Shown piece by piece: positions 1 to 11,555 of a stretch of DNA of 60,125 bases (its first letter is position 1; each line of letters opens with the position of its first letter). Position numbers and translations under genes: made by a program. The notes beneath the pieces were generated by a model. That model had not been told where the DNA came from. It searched no databases and was given only the letters and a program-made list of their open reading frames with translations. Source of the stretch: CAVQFO01 sp963711725 (GTDB lineage: Bacteria > Pseudomonadota > Gammaproteobacteria > Nitrococcales > Aquisalimonadaceae); assembly GCA_963711725.1 (NCBI GenBank), contig CAVQFO010000035.1, forward strand, positions 1 to 60,125, given 5' to 3'.

Positions 1-3000
1 CTGGAAGCACAACGGCTGGCCTCCGAACGCCAGGAGGACAGGGTTCGACTCGCGCTCACCGCGGGCACTCTGGGTCAGGATCTTCGAGACGTCATCGCCA
101 CGCTGCGCATTATCCGCAATTCGGATCAACTGCGGAACTATGTGTCCCACACGGACCGCGACACCACCAGCACCTGACCGACCTCTTCCGGACCTGGAAA
201 AACACGATGGCCACTACGACCAGATGCGCGTCCTCGGCCTGGACGGCCGGGAACGTGTACGCGTGGACTATGCCAACGGCCAGCCCACCGTTGTCTCCCA
301 AGGCGAATTGCAGTCCAAGTCGGACCGCTACTACTTCACCGACGCGCTGGACCTGTCCCCGAGCGAGATTTATGTCTCGCCGCTGGATCTGAACGTCGAA
401 CACGGCGTGATCGAACAGCCGTTGAAGCCCACCATTCGCGTGGCGGCCCCGCTGTTCGACGAAAGGGGCGGACGCGCCGGTGTGCTGGTATTGAATTACC
501 GCGCCGAGGGCATATTGGCACGGTTTCGCCAAGGCACCCGCGGCAGCGCGGGAGACGCCATGCTGCTCAACCGGGACGGCTATTGGCTGTCCAGCGCTAA
601 TCCGGCGGATGAATGGGGGTTCCAGATCCCCGGCCGCGCCAGCTTCGCCCAACGTTATCCCGAGGCCTGGGCCCAGATCCGCGAAGCCGATGCCGGTGAC
701 ATCCAGACCTCCCGGGGGCGTTTCCTGTTCGATACGGTCCATCTCTCGGAGCTGGTCAGATCGGATTCCGGGATCGAGGTGCAATTTCCCCAAACGGATG
801 AGAACTACTGGAAACTGGTAACGGCGCTGCCGCCCAGCACCGCCCTCACCCCGCTTGCTGAACTGTTCCGCACGCGTTCCGGCGTAACCGGGTCGCTGAT
901 CGTCGTCGTGGCATTGGCCAGCCTCCTGGTGGCTGTCCTGCGTACCAACAATCTCCGTCAGGCTGCGGCGCTGCGAGAGAGCGAAGAGCGATTCGGCCTG
1001 GCGATTCGCGGCCCAATGAGGGGCTGTTCGACTGGCAGATCGCCCACAATCGCGTGTTCTTTTCTCCGCGCTGGAAGTCGATGCTGGGCTACCGCGGCGA
1101 CGAGATTGGCGACACCATCGACGAATGGACCTCCCGCCTCCACCCCGAGGACAAGGAACGGGCGCTGGCCCAGCTCAACGACCACATCCGCGGGCGCACC
1201 GATTACTACGAATCGGTCTATCGCCTGCGCCACAAATCCGGCCGCTACATCCGAGTGCAGTGCCGCGGCCTCGCCGTGCGCAACGCCCAGGGCCGGGCCC
1301 TGCGCATGGTGGGAACCTGCCTGGACATCACCGAGCGCTACCGCACCGAAGAGCGACTGCGGCAGGCCGCCGTGGTGTTCGACAATACCAACGAAGCCAT
1401 CGTCATCACCGACAGCCAGCATCACATCATTACCGCCAATCCGGCCTTTTCGCAGATCACGGGTTACGACGCGGACAGTGTCCAGGGCAAACCCATTGCC
1501 CTGTTGCACTCCGGCCGTGACGACGAGGAATTCCATCGGGCCATGGAAGCCTGCCTGCTTGAAACCGGCCAGTGGCGCGGCGAGACCTGGCAGCGGCGCC
1601 GAAACGGTGAAACCTTCCCCGCCTGGCAGAACGTGAGCGTCGTCCGCGACGAACGTGGCACCGTGAAATATCTGGTTTGGCTGTTGACGGATATCAGCAA
1701 GCTCAAGAATTCCGAACTCAAACTGCAGGAGCTGGCGCACCACGATGTCCTTACCGGGCTTCCCAACCGCCTGCTCTTCAACGCCCATCTGGAGCGCGCA
1801 CTGGAGCGGGCCAAGCGTCATCATGAGCGTATCGCCCTGATGTTTCTGGACCTGGACCGCTTCAAGGTTATCAACGACACACTGGGCCACACGGCCGGCG
1901 ACCGGCTGCTCTCGGCGGTGGCGACGCGTATCCGGGAATGCGTGCGTGCCGAGGACACCGTTGCCCGGCTGGGCGGTGACGAATTCCGGTCATCGTTGAG
2001 GAGGTCCGATCGATCGACGACATCGCGCCTCTGGCCCAGAAGATCCTGGATACCATCTCCGAGCCCGTCGCCGTGGACGGCCATGATATCGCCACTTCGG
2101 CCAGCATCGGGGTCAGCATCTATCCCGACCACGCGGCCGGCGCCGCGACCTGATCAAGGCCGCCGACGTGGCCATGTACCACGCCAAGGCCCAGGGCCGG
2201 GCGGCCTACCGGTACTACACCCCCGATCTCAGTGCCCGGGCCTACGAACGGCTGCTCCTGGAGCAGGGTTTGCAGCAGGCGCTGCCCCAGCACCAACTCC
2301 AGCTTTTGTATCAGCCGCAGATTTCGCTCGCCACCAACACCGTGGTGGGTGTGGAAGCGCTGGTGCGCTGGGAGCACCCGGAAATGGGCCTGATCATGCC
2401 CGAGCGTTTCATCGGCGTGGCCGAGGATACGGGCCTGATTGTTCCGCTGGGGGAATGGGTTTTGCGCCAAGCCTGGGAACAGGCCCAGGAATGGGTTCGC
2501 AACGGCCTGGTCCTGCACCGCATCGCGGTGAACGTATCCGCCCGTCAGGTGACGGCCCCGGGCTTCATCGCCGCCGTGCAGGAGATCGTGGGGAACATCC
2601 GGCCCGGCGACAAACCCGGCCTGGACCTGGAGATCACGGAAACCGGCCTCCAGACCATCCGCGAGGCGGTCAACACCTTGCGCTTCCTCAAGACCCTGGG
2701 GATACGCCTCGCCATCGACGACTTCGGCACTGGCTACTCCTCGCTGAGCGCGCTCAAGGATCTGCCGGTGGACATGCTCAAGATCGACCGTTCCTTCATC
2801 CGCGACGTGCCCGGCAGCTCCGATGCCGAGGCCATCGTTGCGGCCATTGTCGCCATGGGCCATCGGCTCAATCTGACCGTGCTCGCGGAGGGGGTGGAGA
2901 CCCAGGCCCAGTTGGATTTCCTTCGAAGCGTGGGCTGCGATGAGATGCAGGGATTCCTGTTCAGCCGGCCGTTGGAGTCCGGCGACCTCCGGGCGCTCAC

Positions 3001-3049
3001 GGCCGGCGGCACCGGTGTGGTCCAGCGTCGCTTCGGCACCGACGTCTGA
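1..3049 (+). pseudogene. Membrane sensor GGDEF/EAL protein, 5'-truncated by the window and broken by five -1 frameshifts
   Basis: The product would be a c-di-GMP synthase/phosphodiesterase. Read across frames it shows a periplasmic Cache-like sensor region (to about base 870), a transmembrane helix near 890-945, two PAS domains (about 960-1350 and 1350-1720), a GGDEF domain with motif RLGGDEF near 1972-1992, and an EAL domain from about 2270 with EALVRW, DDFGTGYSS and GVET. The frame changes five times, each consistent with one lost base: near 150-172, 195-206, 1003-1018, 1990-1998 and 2138-2156. The longest open piece covers the EAL domain (2168-3049). All lesions have the same sign and the text is otherwise well conserved, so clustered assembly error is as likely as true decay. 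The start lies upstream of the window. Confidence 0.8.
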
Positions 3050-3137
3050 GGCATCTGCAGCCCCACTCCACTCTTGTCCCCTTCCGGTTCCGTCCGCACG
3101 TTATGGGTTTGACCCTGGATTCTGGCGGCCCAACGTT

Positions 3138-4046
3138 ATGCATGTACTGGTCACGGGAGGCACGGGCTTCATTGGCAGCGCCTTGTGCCGTCACCTGCTG
3201 CGACGAGGCGATCGGGTCACGGTCTTGAGCCGCTACCGCAACAATGCGCGAGCCCAGTTCTGCGCCCGGGTCCGGGTCGTGGAGACGCCCGACGAACTCA
3301 ACGGCCGCGCGCCGCCCGAAGCCATCGTCAACCTGGCCGGCCGCAACCTGGGCAGCAGCCGCTGGACCGAAGAAGCCAAACAGGATTTCGTGGACAGCCG
3401 GGTCGGGGTGACCCGACATCTGGTGGCCTACATTGCCGGCCAGCAGCGGGCCGAGCGCCCCCGGGTGCTGATCAACGGGTCGGCGGTGGGCTATTACGGA
3501 GCCCGGGGTGACCACACACTGACCGAACGATCCCGTTCGGCCAATGAATACCAGTCCGATCTGTGCAGAGCCTGGGAACAGGCCGCCCGGCGGGCCGAAC
3601 CGCTGGGAGTGCGGGTGTGCCTGATGCGTTCAGGCGCCGTCCTGGGTCCCGGCGGCGGCCCGCTTGCTGGACTGGTGTCGTTGTTCCGCAGCGGTTTGGG
3701 CAGCTACGCGGGCACGGGCCGTCAATGGTTGTCGTGGATACACATTCGCGATTGGATCGACTTGGCCTGTTACCTCATCGGCCGACCCAGCCTAAGCGGG
3801 CCTTTCAACGCCACCTCACCCCACCCCGTTCGCAATCGTGAATTCGCCGAGACTCTGGGCCGGGTGCTGAACCGCCCGGTCTGGGGCGGGGCACCGGAGT
3901 GGCTGATGCATCTCCTCTACGGCGAAATGGCCCATCTCTATTGCACGGGCCAAAAGGTCCTGCCTCGGCGGGCCCTGGATCAGGGCTTCCGGTTCCGCTA
4001 CCCGAAACTGCAAGACGCCCTGGAGGCCATCCTGCAGCCGGCCTAG
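3138..4046 (+). CDS. TIGR01777 family (YfcH-like) NAD(P)-dependent epimerase
   Basis: 302-residue protein of the extended short-chain dehydrogenase class. The N-terminal Rossmann motif GGTGFIG (residues 7-13) binds NAD(P), and VGYYGARGD fits the active-site tyrosine region of TIGR01777 proteins. The C-terminal part with GPFNATSPHPVRNREFAE is characteristic of this family, which includes E. coli YfcH. Its substrate is not established. I chose the ATG directly before the Rossmann strand; an upstream in-frame extension would overlap the EAL gene and has no homology. The gene ends tail-to-tail with the DUF445 gene, the two TAG stops sharing one CTAG palindrome, which leaves no room for a terminator between them. 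Confidence 0.9.
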   Translation: MHVLVTGGTGFIGSALCRHLLRRGDRVTVLSRYRNNARAQFCARVRVVETPDELNGRAPPEAIVNLAGRNLGSSRWTEEAKQDFVDSRVGVTRHLVAYIAGQQRAERPRVLINGSAVGYYGARGDHTLTERSRSANEYQSDLCRAWEQAARRAEPLGVRVCLMRSGAVLGPGGGPLAGLVSLFRSGLGSYAGTGRQWLSWIHIRDWIDLACYLIGRPSLSGPFNATSPHPVRNREFAETLGRVLNRPVWGGAPEWLMHLLYGEMAHLYCTGQKVLPRRALDQGFRFRYPKLQDALEAILQPA

Positions 4047-5302
4047 GCAGACCCCAGGAGCCGGGTCAGGCCAAATATGGCGGCGCCGGCGAAAGCACCG
4101 ACCACGGTCCCGTTGACCCGGATGAACTGGAGATCCCGGCCCACGGCCCGCTCCAGCCGTGTCGTAACCGTCGCCGTGTCCCAGCCGGACACCACTTCCG
4201 CTATGAACGCGCCGATGGTGGCGCGGAACGGAACGATAAAGCCCTCCACGAAACGGCCGATCTGGATATCCACGGCGCGGCCCAGCGTGTCGTCCTCAAG
4301 CAGGGCGCGCCCGAATACTTCCAGGCTCGCGGCCAACGACCGCACAAGCGCCGGCGTGCGGGCCCGGGCGTGGTCCGTCAGGGCTTCGCGCAGCACGTCC
4401 CAGACCACATCGACGTGGCGTCTCAACTCCGGGTCGGCCAGCAGCCGCTGTTGCAGATCGGCCACTTGGCGACGGAATGTCTCGGAATGCTCCAACCGCT
4501 CCGCCAGCTCCCTCAGGCTCCGGTCCAACTCCTGGCGCACAGGTCCCTCCGGATGGGCCAGTTCCTCCAGCACCTCCTCCAGGCCGGCGACCAGGGACTC
4601 CGCCATCTGCCGATCGAAGCGCCTGGGCACCCACCACCGGCTGCGCTCGCTGACCCGGTCGTAGATGCGGTCCTCATTGCGAGCCAGCAGATCGTGGAGC
4701 ACCGCCACGCCGCGGTCCAACAGCACGCCATAGGATTCCGTCCGCAGAAACGTCCGCAGGATCCGGCCCAGCGCCGGCACCGGATCCAGTCGCGCCAAAC
4801 CGTCGATCACCGTCTGCCCGAACAGCTTGCGCATTCGCGCCTCGCCCAGGGCCTCCACCATATAGGGCACGGCGGCAACCATCCGATCCGCCACCTTCTC
4901 CGCGTTGTCGTCGTCCACCAGCCATTGGCCGATCCGGTGAGTGGGCCGCGCGGCGCTCAACCGGTCCGCGACCACCGCCGGATCCAGGAAGTGCGTCTCC
5001 ACGAACTGCCCCAATCCGCGCCCGATCCGGCGTTTGTTGTTGGGAAGAATCGCCGTGTGGGGAATGGGCAAACCCAACGGGCGCCGAAACAAGGCCGTCA
5101 CCGCGAACCAGTCCGCCAGTCCGCCCACCACTCCCGCTTCGGCGGCGGCGCGCAGCCACAGCACCCACTCCGGCGGCGCAGCCACGGTGAGCGTCCAGAC
5201 ATAACCAGCGGCGGCAAGAACCAACAGACCCGTGGCCAGGCCGCGAGCGCGGCGTAGCTGCCGGTCTTGACGGGCTTGAGGATCGGCGGGCGTGGCTGGC
5301 AT
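4043..5302 (-). CDS. DUF445 domain-containing membrane protein
   Basis: 419 residues, a usual length for DUF445 (YjiN-like) proteins. There is a hydrophobic segment near residues 20-42, the family block with GVVGGLADWFAVTALFRRP and ILPNNKRRIGRGLGQFVE, a long helical middle region, and a final hydrophobic stretch with VGAFAGAAIFGLTRLL. The function of the family is unknown; the topology suggests an envelope protein anchored at both ends. I chose the ATG beginning MPATPADP because the longer upstream extension is low-complexity, not family-like, and would run into the divergent DUF1611 gene. The stop codon overlaps that of the convergent epimerase gene. Confidence 0.88.
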   Translation of the reverse strand: MPATPADPQARQDRQLRRARGLATGLLVLAAAGYVWTLTVAAPPEWVLWLRAAAEAGVVGGLADWFAVTALFRRPLGLPIPHTAILPNNKRRIGRGLGQFVETHFLDPAVVADRLSAARPTHRIGQWLVDDDNAEKVADRMVAAVPYMVEALGEARMRKLFGQTVIDGLARLDPVPALGRILRTFLRTESYGVLLDRGVAVLHDLLARNEDRIYDRVSERSRWWVPRRFDRQMAESLVAGLEEVLEELAHPEGPVRQELDRSLRELAERLEHSETFRRQVADLQQRLLADPELRRHVDVVWDVLREALTDHARARTPALVRSLAASLEVFGRALLEDDTLGRAVDIQIGRFVEGFIVPFRATIGAFIAEVVSGWDTATVTTRLERAVGRDLQFIRVNGTVVGAFAGAAIFGLTRLLGSA

Positions 5303-5462
5303 ATCGAGCAATTCCCGGCAGGCAAGAGTGGATGCCAGCTTACCGCCAGGGCACCGTCCGCGAGAAGCGTGGCGGTAACCTTGCCGCGGTTGCGGCTCCC
5401 CCGGCGCTCGCGCAACATGTGGGGCAGATATGCCTCCAGCCGTGCCCAGCGAGACCGCACTC

Positions 5463-6518
5463 ATGCCTGAAGAAGCCGTCGTGCTTGCCAACAATGCCTA
5501 CGCCACGCCCAACGGCAAGACTGCGCACGGGCTGATCCGCCACGGCACCCGCTTTACCGTGCGTGCCGTTGTGGACCCGGCATGCGCCGGTGCAGACGCC
5601 GGCGCCATTCTGGATGGGCGCCACCGGGGCATTCCCGTGGTGGCAACCCTGGCGGAGGCCGTGGACGCCTCCACGGTTCCGGTTCGCCACTGCATCGTCG
5701 GCCTGGCAACCCACGGCGGCCGGCTTACCGCGGAGCTGCGCGGGCTCTTGCGCGAGGCCCTGGAGCAGGGACTGTCGATAGTCAACGGCCTGCACGACCT
5801 GGCGGGCGACGATCCGGAGCTGGCGGCCATGGCGAACGCCAGGGGGCTTACGATTTTGGATTTGCGGCGCCCCAAACCCCGTTCCGATCTCCACTTCTGG
5901 AGCGGCGAGGTGGCGCGCCTGACCATCCCCCGCATTGCGGTGCTGGGCACGGACTGCGCCATTGGCAAACGCACCACCGCCCAGCTGCTGGCCACGGCGC
6001 TGACCCGGGCCGGCACCCGCGCCGAGCTGATCTACACCGGCCAGACCGGCTGGCTACAGGGCGGGCGATACGGCTTCATTCTCGATGCCACCGTCAACGA
6101 CTACGTCGCCGGGGAGCTGGAACACGCCCTGCTCTCCTGCGCGCGGGAACGCTCCCCGGAGGTCATGCTCCTGGAAGGACAGTCCGCCCTGCGCAACCCC
6201 AGCGGCCCGTGCGGCGCGGAATTCCTGCGTTCCGCCCTGGCCGGCGCTGCGATCCTGCAGCACGCCCCGGAGCGGCGCTTCTACCACGGCTACGAGCACA
6301 CGGGGATTCCCATTCCGGACCCAGCAGAGGAAATCGAGTTACTGCGCCTACACGGTGCCCGCACCCTGGCGGTCACCCTACACGGAGACCGGGGCCGCGA
6401 CCCGGGGTTCCGGGCGGACTTGCAGCAACGCCTGGCCATGCCCGTCATTCACCCCCTGGCCCAGGGGGCGGACGAGCTGGCGGGATTGGTTCGAACCTAT
6501 CTGGAGACCTGCCGGTGA
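5463..6518 (+). CDS. DUF1611 / DgcN-like P-loop protein (candidate N-acetyltransferase of D-glutamate catabolism)
   Basis: 351 residues. The N-terminal half resembles a Rossmann-like domain (NGKTAHGLIR, RGIPVVATLAEA). The C-terminal half has a P-loop with GTDCAIGKRTTA near residue 161, followed by YTGQTGWLQG and LLEGQSALRNP, all typical of DUF1611. Proteins of this family paired with a dipeptide-epimerase-like racemase have been described as DgcN, acting with DgcA on D-glutamate through N-acetylated intermediates. Here the racemase follows directly with a GTGA overlap, so the two are almost certainly co-translated. An in-frame ATG at 5430 preceded by GGGG is an alternative start; I prefer 5463 because family similarity begins there. 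Assignment to the D-glutamate route is by pairing, not by visible substrate residues. Confidence 0.8.
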   Translation: MPEEAVVLANNAYATPNGKTAHGLIRHGTRFTVRAVVDPACAGADAGAILDGRHRGIPVVATLAEAVDASTVPVRHCIVGLATHGGRLTAELRGLLREALEQGLSIVNGLHDLAGDDPELAAMANARGLTILDLRRPKPRSDLHFWSGEVARLTIPRIAVLGTDCAIGKRTTAQLLATALTRAGTRAELIYTGQTGWLQGGRYGFILDATVNDYVAGELEHALLSCARERSPEVMLLEGQSALRNPSGPCGAEFLRSALAGAAILQHAPERRFYHGYEHTGIPIPDPAEEIELLRLHGARTLAVTLHGDRGRDPGFRADLQQRLAMPVIHPLAQGADELAGLVRTYLETCR

Positions 6519-7576
6519 AAATCAGCGCCGTGGCAACACGCGTCGAACATTTCGAGTTGATCCGGCCCTACCGAATCGCATTCCGTTCGGTGGACGCCGT
6601 GGAAAACGTCATCATCACCATTCACACGGAACGCGGCCTGGTCGGGACAGGCGCGGCCTCTGCCGAACCACACGTCACCGGGGAGACCCCGCAGGCCTGC
6701 CGCGAGGCCCTGGCGGAGAGCAATCTGGACTGGATGATGGGCCAGGACGTCCGGGAACTCCCCGCGCTATGCCGGGAAATGGCCCGGCGCCTGCCGCATA
6801 CTCCCGCAGCACGGGCCGCCCTGGACATGGCCGCGCACGATCTCCTGGCTCGTCATCTCGGCTTGCCGCTGGTGGACATGCTGGGTCGGTGCCACGACCG
6901 ATTGCCCACATCCATCACCATCGGCATCAAACCGTTGGACGAGACCCTCGCGGAAGCCCGCGAGTATCTGGATCGGGGATTCACCGTGCTCAAGGTGAAG
7001 CTGGGCACTTCCCTGGAGGAGGACCTGGATCGGATCTCGGCCCTGCGCCGGGAAATTGGGCACGAACCGCTTATCCGGGTCGATCCGAATCAAGGCTACA
7101 ACACGGCTCAGGTCGAGCGGTTTTTCCGGAAAACGGCGGACCTGGGCATCGAGTTCGTGGAGCAGCCCATGCCCGTATCCGCTTCCATGCGCGATCTCCC
7201 AACCGCCATGCGGGCCCGGCTGGCCGCGGACGAAAGCCTGCTCACGCCGGCCGACGCCTTCGCGCTGGCCTCGCCGCCGGCAGCGTGCGGGATATTCAAC
7301 ATCAAACTGATGAAATGCGGCGGTATCCGTCCTGCCCTGGATATCGCCACAATCGCGGAGAGCGCGGGCATAGACCTGATGTGGGGCTGCATGGACGAGA
7401 GCACCATCAGCATCAGCGCCGCCCTCCACGCCGCGCTGGCCTGCCCCCGAACGCGCTACCTCGACCTGGACGGCAGCCTGGATCTCGCCCGGGATGTGGT
7501 GGTGGGCGGATTCCTGCTGGAAAACGGCGAGCTGCGCACCACCAATGCCCCCGGGCTGGGGGTGGCCGGAGTTTGA
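6515..7576 (+). CDS. Enolase-superfamily racemase/epimerase (dipeptide epimerase or DgcA-like)
   Basis: 353 residues of the mandelate racemase/muconate lactonizing type. All catalytic elements are visible: K160 and K162 (VLKVKLG), metal ligands D190 (RVDPNQGY), E216 (FVEQP) and D239 (AADES), and the second base K264 (NIKLMKCGG). The family includes L-Ala-D/L-Glu epimerases and the N-acetyl-glutamate racemase DgcA. It starts at a GTG overlapping the TGA of the DUF1611 gene by four bases (GTGA), so the two act together. The partner argues for acyl-glutamate racemisation rather than peptidoglycan dipeptide recycling; this is inference. A REP-like hairpin follows the stop. Confidence 0.87.
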   Translation: MKISAVATRVEHFELIRPYRIAFRSVDAVENVIITIHTERGLVGTGAASAEPHVTGETPQACREALAESNLDWMMGQDVRELPALCREMARRLPHTPAARAALDMAAHDLLARHLGLPLVDMLGRCHDRLPTSITIGIKPLDETLAEAREYLDRGFTVLKVKLGTSLEEDLDRISALRREIGHEPLIRVDPNQGYNTAQVERFFRKTADLGIEFVEQPMPVSASMRDLPTAMRARLAADESLLTPADAFALASPPAACGIFNIKLMKCGGIRPALDIATIAESAGIDLMWGCMDESTISISAALHAALACPRTRYLDLDGSLDLARDVVVGGFLLENGELRTTNAPGLGVAGV

Positions 7577-7622
7577 GAGCAGCGATGAATTTCGCTGCGT
7601 TCTCCCCATTCGGGCCTTATCG

Positions 7623-7689
7623 GTCATTCCCGCGAAAGCGGGAATCCAATCTTTCCCAAGGCATGGATTCCCGCTTTCGCGGGAATGAC
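7623..7689. repeat. REP-like inverted repeat (GTCATTCCCGCG family), copy 1
   Basis: Two 26-base arms, GTCATTCCCGCG... at 7623-7648 and its exact complement at 7664-7689, separated by 15 bases. Each arm itself holds a short hairpin (CCCGCGAAAGCGGG). It lies between the racemase stop and the 3' end of the convergent outer-membrane-like gene, where it could end transcription from both sides. A second copy with a one-base-changed inner hairpin lies at 39991-40057. Confidence 0.9.
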
Positions 7690-7745
7690 GAGTCCGTAGA
7701 ATGGGGAGAGCCTGGCGAAACCCATCAATAATCAACACTGCGCCA

Positions 7746-8735
7746 TCACCGATCCAGGTCCCCGAACAACGCTTCTACGGTGATGAACAAGCGGTTGCGC
7801 GGCGAGAAGTGTTGCTCCTCGTCCCACAGCAACTCCGGGCGCAGTTCCACGAAAAGCCACTTCTTGTGGACGGCCTTGCGCCAGCGCAGATCGATGAAGT
7901 ACTGGGTCACGTGGTCGTTGGGATTACTCTGGCCCCGCACACCCACTTGGTAAAGCAAGGCGTTCGTCGCGCTGAACTCCCGGGAAATATAGAAGTCCTG
8001 GCTATAGAAGAACCCGTGCTCGGGGCGCACCCAGGTGACCTCGGTCTCAGACCGGAAAAAATGGCTGGCCGGCAGCGGCCGCTGCCATAACATGTTCAAG
8101 CTGCTTCGCAGATCGTCGTGGGAATTCCATTCCACCGAAGGCGACAACCGCATTTCCCATTCCTGGTAGAACCAGGAATGGCGGGCCCGGGAACGGGCGA
8201 ATACCCGGGAGGGGAAGCGGAGCCGCACACCGGCATCGGTGGTCAGGTCCCAGTCATGGGCCAGCTCCTTGAAATAACGCAGACCCGCCGAATATTCCTG
8301 ATTCTGATGGGTGTTCGTGGTCACCAGCTCCGCACGGCGCTGGGCATCAACGTCACCCCCTTGGGTCGTATCGTCGGTACTCTCGATAACCAGGCTCAGC
8401 CGCTTTTGCGTGCGGGGCAGCGCCAAGTGCAGGCGCACCTTGGGCTGTACATCCACGTTACCGCTCTCCAGCAAGGATTCGAAACCGATACGCAATTGGC
8501 TCTCGCGCCCGGTCCGGCGGTATTCCTCGGTGCCGAACAGGTTGTCCAGCCAATGACCCAGCTCCACCACTTCCCGCGACATGGACTGTTGGGTATCGTC
8601 GACGGCAGCCAGATACGAGGTATCATCGAATCCTCGCGAGGTATCGGTGGAATCCGCGTCCGCTGCGATGGCGCTCGCGGCCGGGTGGAGTGCGGCCAGG
8701 GAACAGCATAAAACAATCAATGACCGAATCGACAA
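7746..8735 (-). CDS. Predicted secreted outer-membrane beta-barrel-like protein, unknown function
   Basis: About 329 residues from the TTG start preferred here. That start puts a standard signal peptide at the N-terminus (SIRSLIVLCCSL, cleavage likely after ASAIA). The mature protein has many alternating hydrophobic/aromatic strands (for example ELRPELLWDEEQHF and LFITVEALFG) and ends in an aromatic-rich strand, as outer-membrane barrels do. The region DNLFGTEEYRRTGRESQLRI is a plausible pre-barrel segment. I do not recognise the family. An ATG at 8816 in the same frame would add 27 residues without signal-peptide character. It is read convergently to the DgcA-like gene and divergently from the SLC13 transporter gene. 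Confidence 0.7.
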   Translation of the reverse strand: MSIRSLIVLCCSLAALHPAASAIAADADSTDTSRGFDDTSYLAAVDDTQQSMSREVVELGHWLDNLFGTEEYRRTGRESQLRIGFESLLESGNVDVQPKVRLHLALPRTQKRLSLVIESTDDTTQGGDVDAQRRAELVTTNTHQNQEYSAGLRYFKELAHDWDLTTDAGVRLRFPSRVFARSRARHSWFYQEWEMRLSPSVEWNSHDDLRSSLNMLWQRPLPASHFFRSETEVTWVRPEHGFFYSQDFYISREFSATNALLYQVGVRGQSNPNDHVTQYFIDLRWRKAVHKKWLFVELRPELLWDEEQHFSPRNRLFITVEALFGDLDR

Positions 8736-8958
8736 CGTCTCATTTTCCGTTCTTATGGGCGACGGCGACTCTGCGGGCCACGGCGCCTCGCCGGCAAGAA
8801 TCCTCACTGGCGCCAAAACCCGCTATGCGTTGGCGGGGAGTATACCGGGTGTTCCCCACGATCGTTGAGTGCCCTCGAGTCATTGGCTTGTCGATGCCCC
8901 CGGCAATGTGCGCCACGTTGGCACTGGCCCCGTGCAACGCAGCGGCGGGCCACCGCGA

Positions 8959-10782
<1,824 letters not shown>

Positions 10783-10948
10783 TTCCCGGGGACTACCTCA
10801 GGTGTTCCGCATCGGTGGTTGATTTGAGCTTGCCCTGGCCCTGATCGCCGGCTCGCTCTATAGACCCTGCGGCGCGGGCAACCAAGCCATGCACGAATTC
10901 AAGACCCTGGGGCGCCGCCGCGCCAAGGTGGTCGCGCAGGTCGGCCCC

Positions 10949-11380
10949 TCAACCCAGTAGCCGGGGATCTTCACCGGCCAGGAAGCGCTGGTAGTCCGCC
11001 AGGATCCGGCCGTGGTCGAAGGCCAGCTTCAGGCGCGGATCGTGCGGCCGAATCAACTGGATGGCCTTGGCGTCATCCGCTGCCCGCGGCTCGCCGGCAG
11101 CGGCGGCCACGTACACGACGCTCACCGTGTGTCCCCGTGGGTCTCGACGGGGATCGGAATAGACCCCCAGCAGGGCGCGCAGCTTCACGTCCAGCGATGT
11201 CTCCTCCCGGGCCTCGCGCACGGCCGCCGCTTCCACCGTCTCGCCCACGTCCACGAAGCCGCCCGGAAACGCCAGCCCGTGTGGAGGGTTGCGGCGCTCG
11301 ATCAACACGATCCAGCCGGGCTGATCCTCGCACTCGATAATTACGTCGGCGGCGACCTGCGGCGTAACCGGTCTGGGCAT
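10949..11380 (-). CDS. NUDIX hydrolase
   Basis: 143 residues with a full NUDIX box, GGFVDVGETVEAAAVREARE followed by ET, matching the GX5EX7REUXEEXGU pattern that binds the divalent metal. The upstream strands (ADVIIECEDQPGWIVLIERR) and the PRG-type segment after the box resemble ADP-ribose pyrophosphatase-like enzymes, but the exact nucleotide substrate is not evident. I chose the ATG preceded by GGGAGAG at good spacing. It stands divergent from the lipoprotein hydrolase gene and convergent to the SLC13 gene. A 23-codon open frame at 10889-10960 overlaps its 3' end and is probably not real. Confidence 0.9.
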   Translation of the reverse strand: MPRPVTPQVAADVIIECEDQPGWIVLIERRNPPHGLAFPGGFVDVGETVEAAAVREAREETSLDVKLRALLGVYSDPRRDPRGHTVSVVYVAAAAGEPRAADDAKAIQLIRPHDPRLKLAFDHGRILADYQRFLAGEDPRLLG

Positions 11381-11555
11381 GAATCTCTCCCAAGGTGTTT
11401 GAACATCCCGCCGGGAAGTGAGCCAAGTCACGACACCTCGCCGGTGGAACTGCATACAATGGGGGCGAAAACGGCTAAATGACAACCAGGGAGGCTCGGT
11501 TGCACACCGCTTTGGCGGGTGGATCAGCGCCTCCAGAGACTCGGTTTTCGGTGAG

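Noticed and set aside
1054..2943. A second independent GGDEF gene starting inside the first
   Set aside because: PAS and GGDEF similarity is continuous across the frameshifts, so these are pieces of one gene.
7623..7689. Possible CRISPR repeat
   Set aside because: Only two distant copies exist and they are inverted pairs without regularly spaced repeats.
10889..10960. Small open frame MHEFKTLGRRRAK of 23 codons
   Set aside because: It overlaps the 3' end of the NUDIX gene on the other strand, has no ribosome site and no recognisable similarity.
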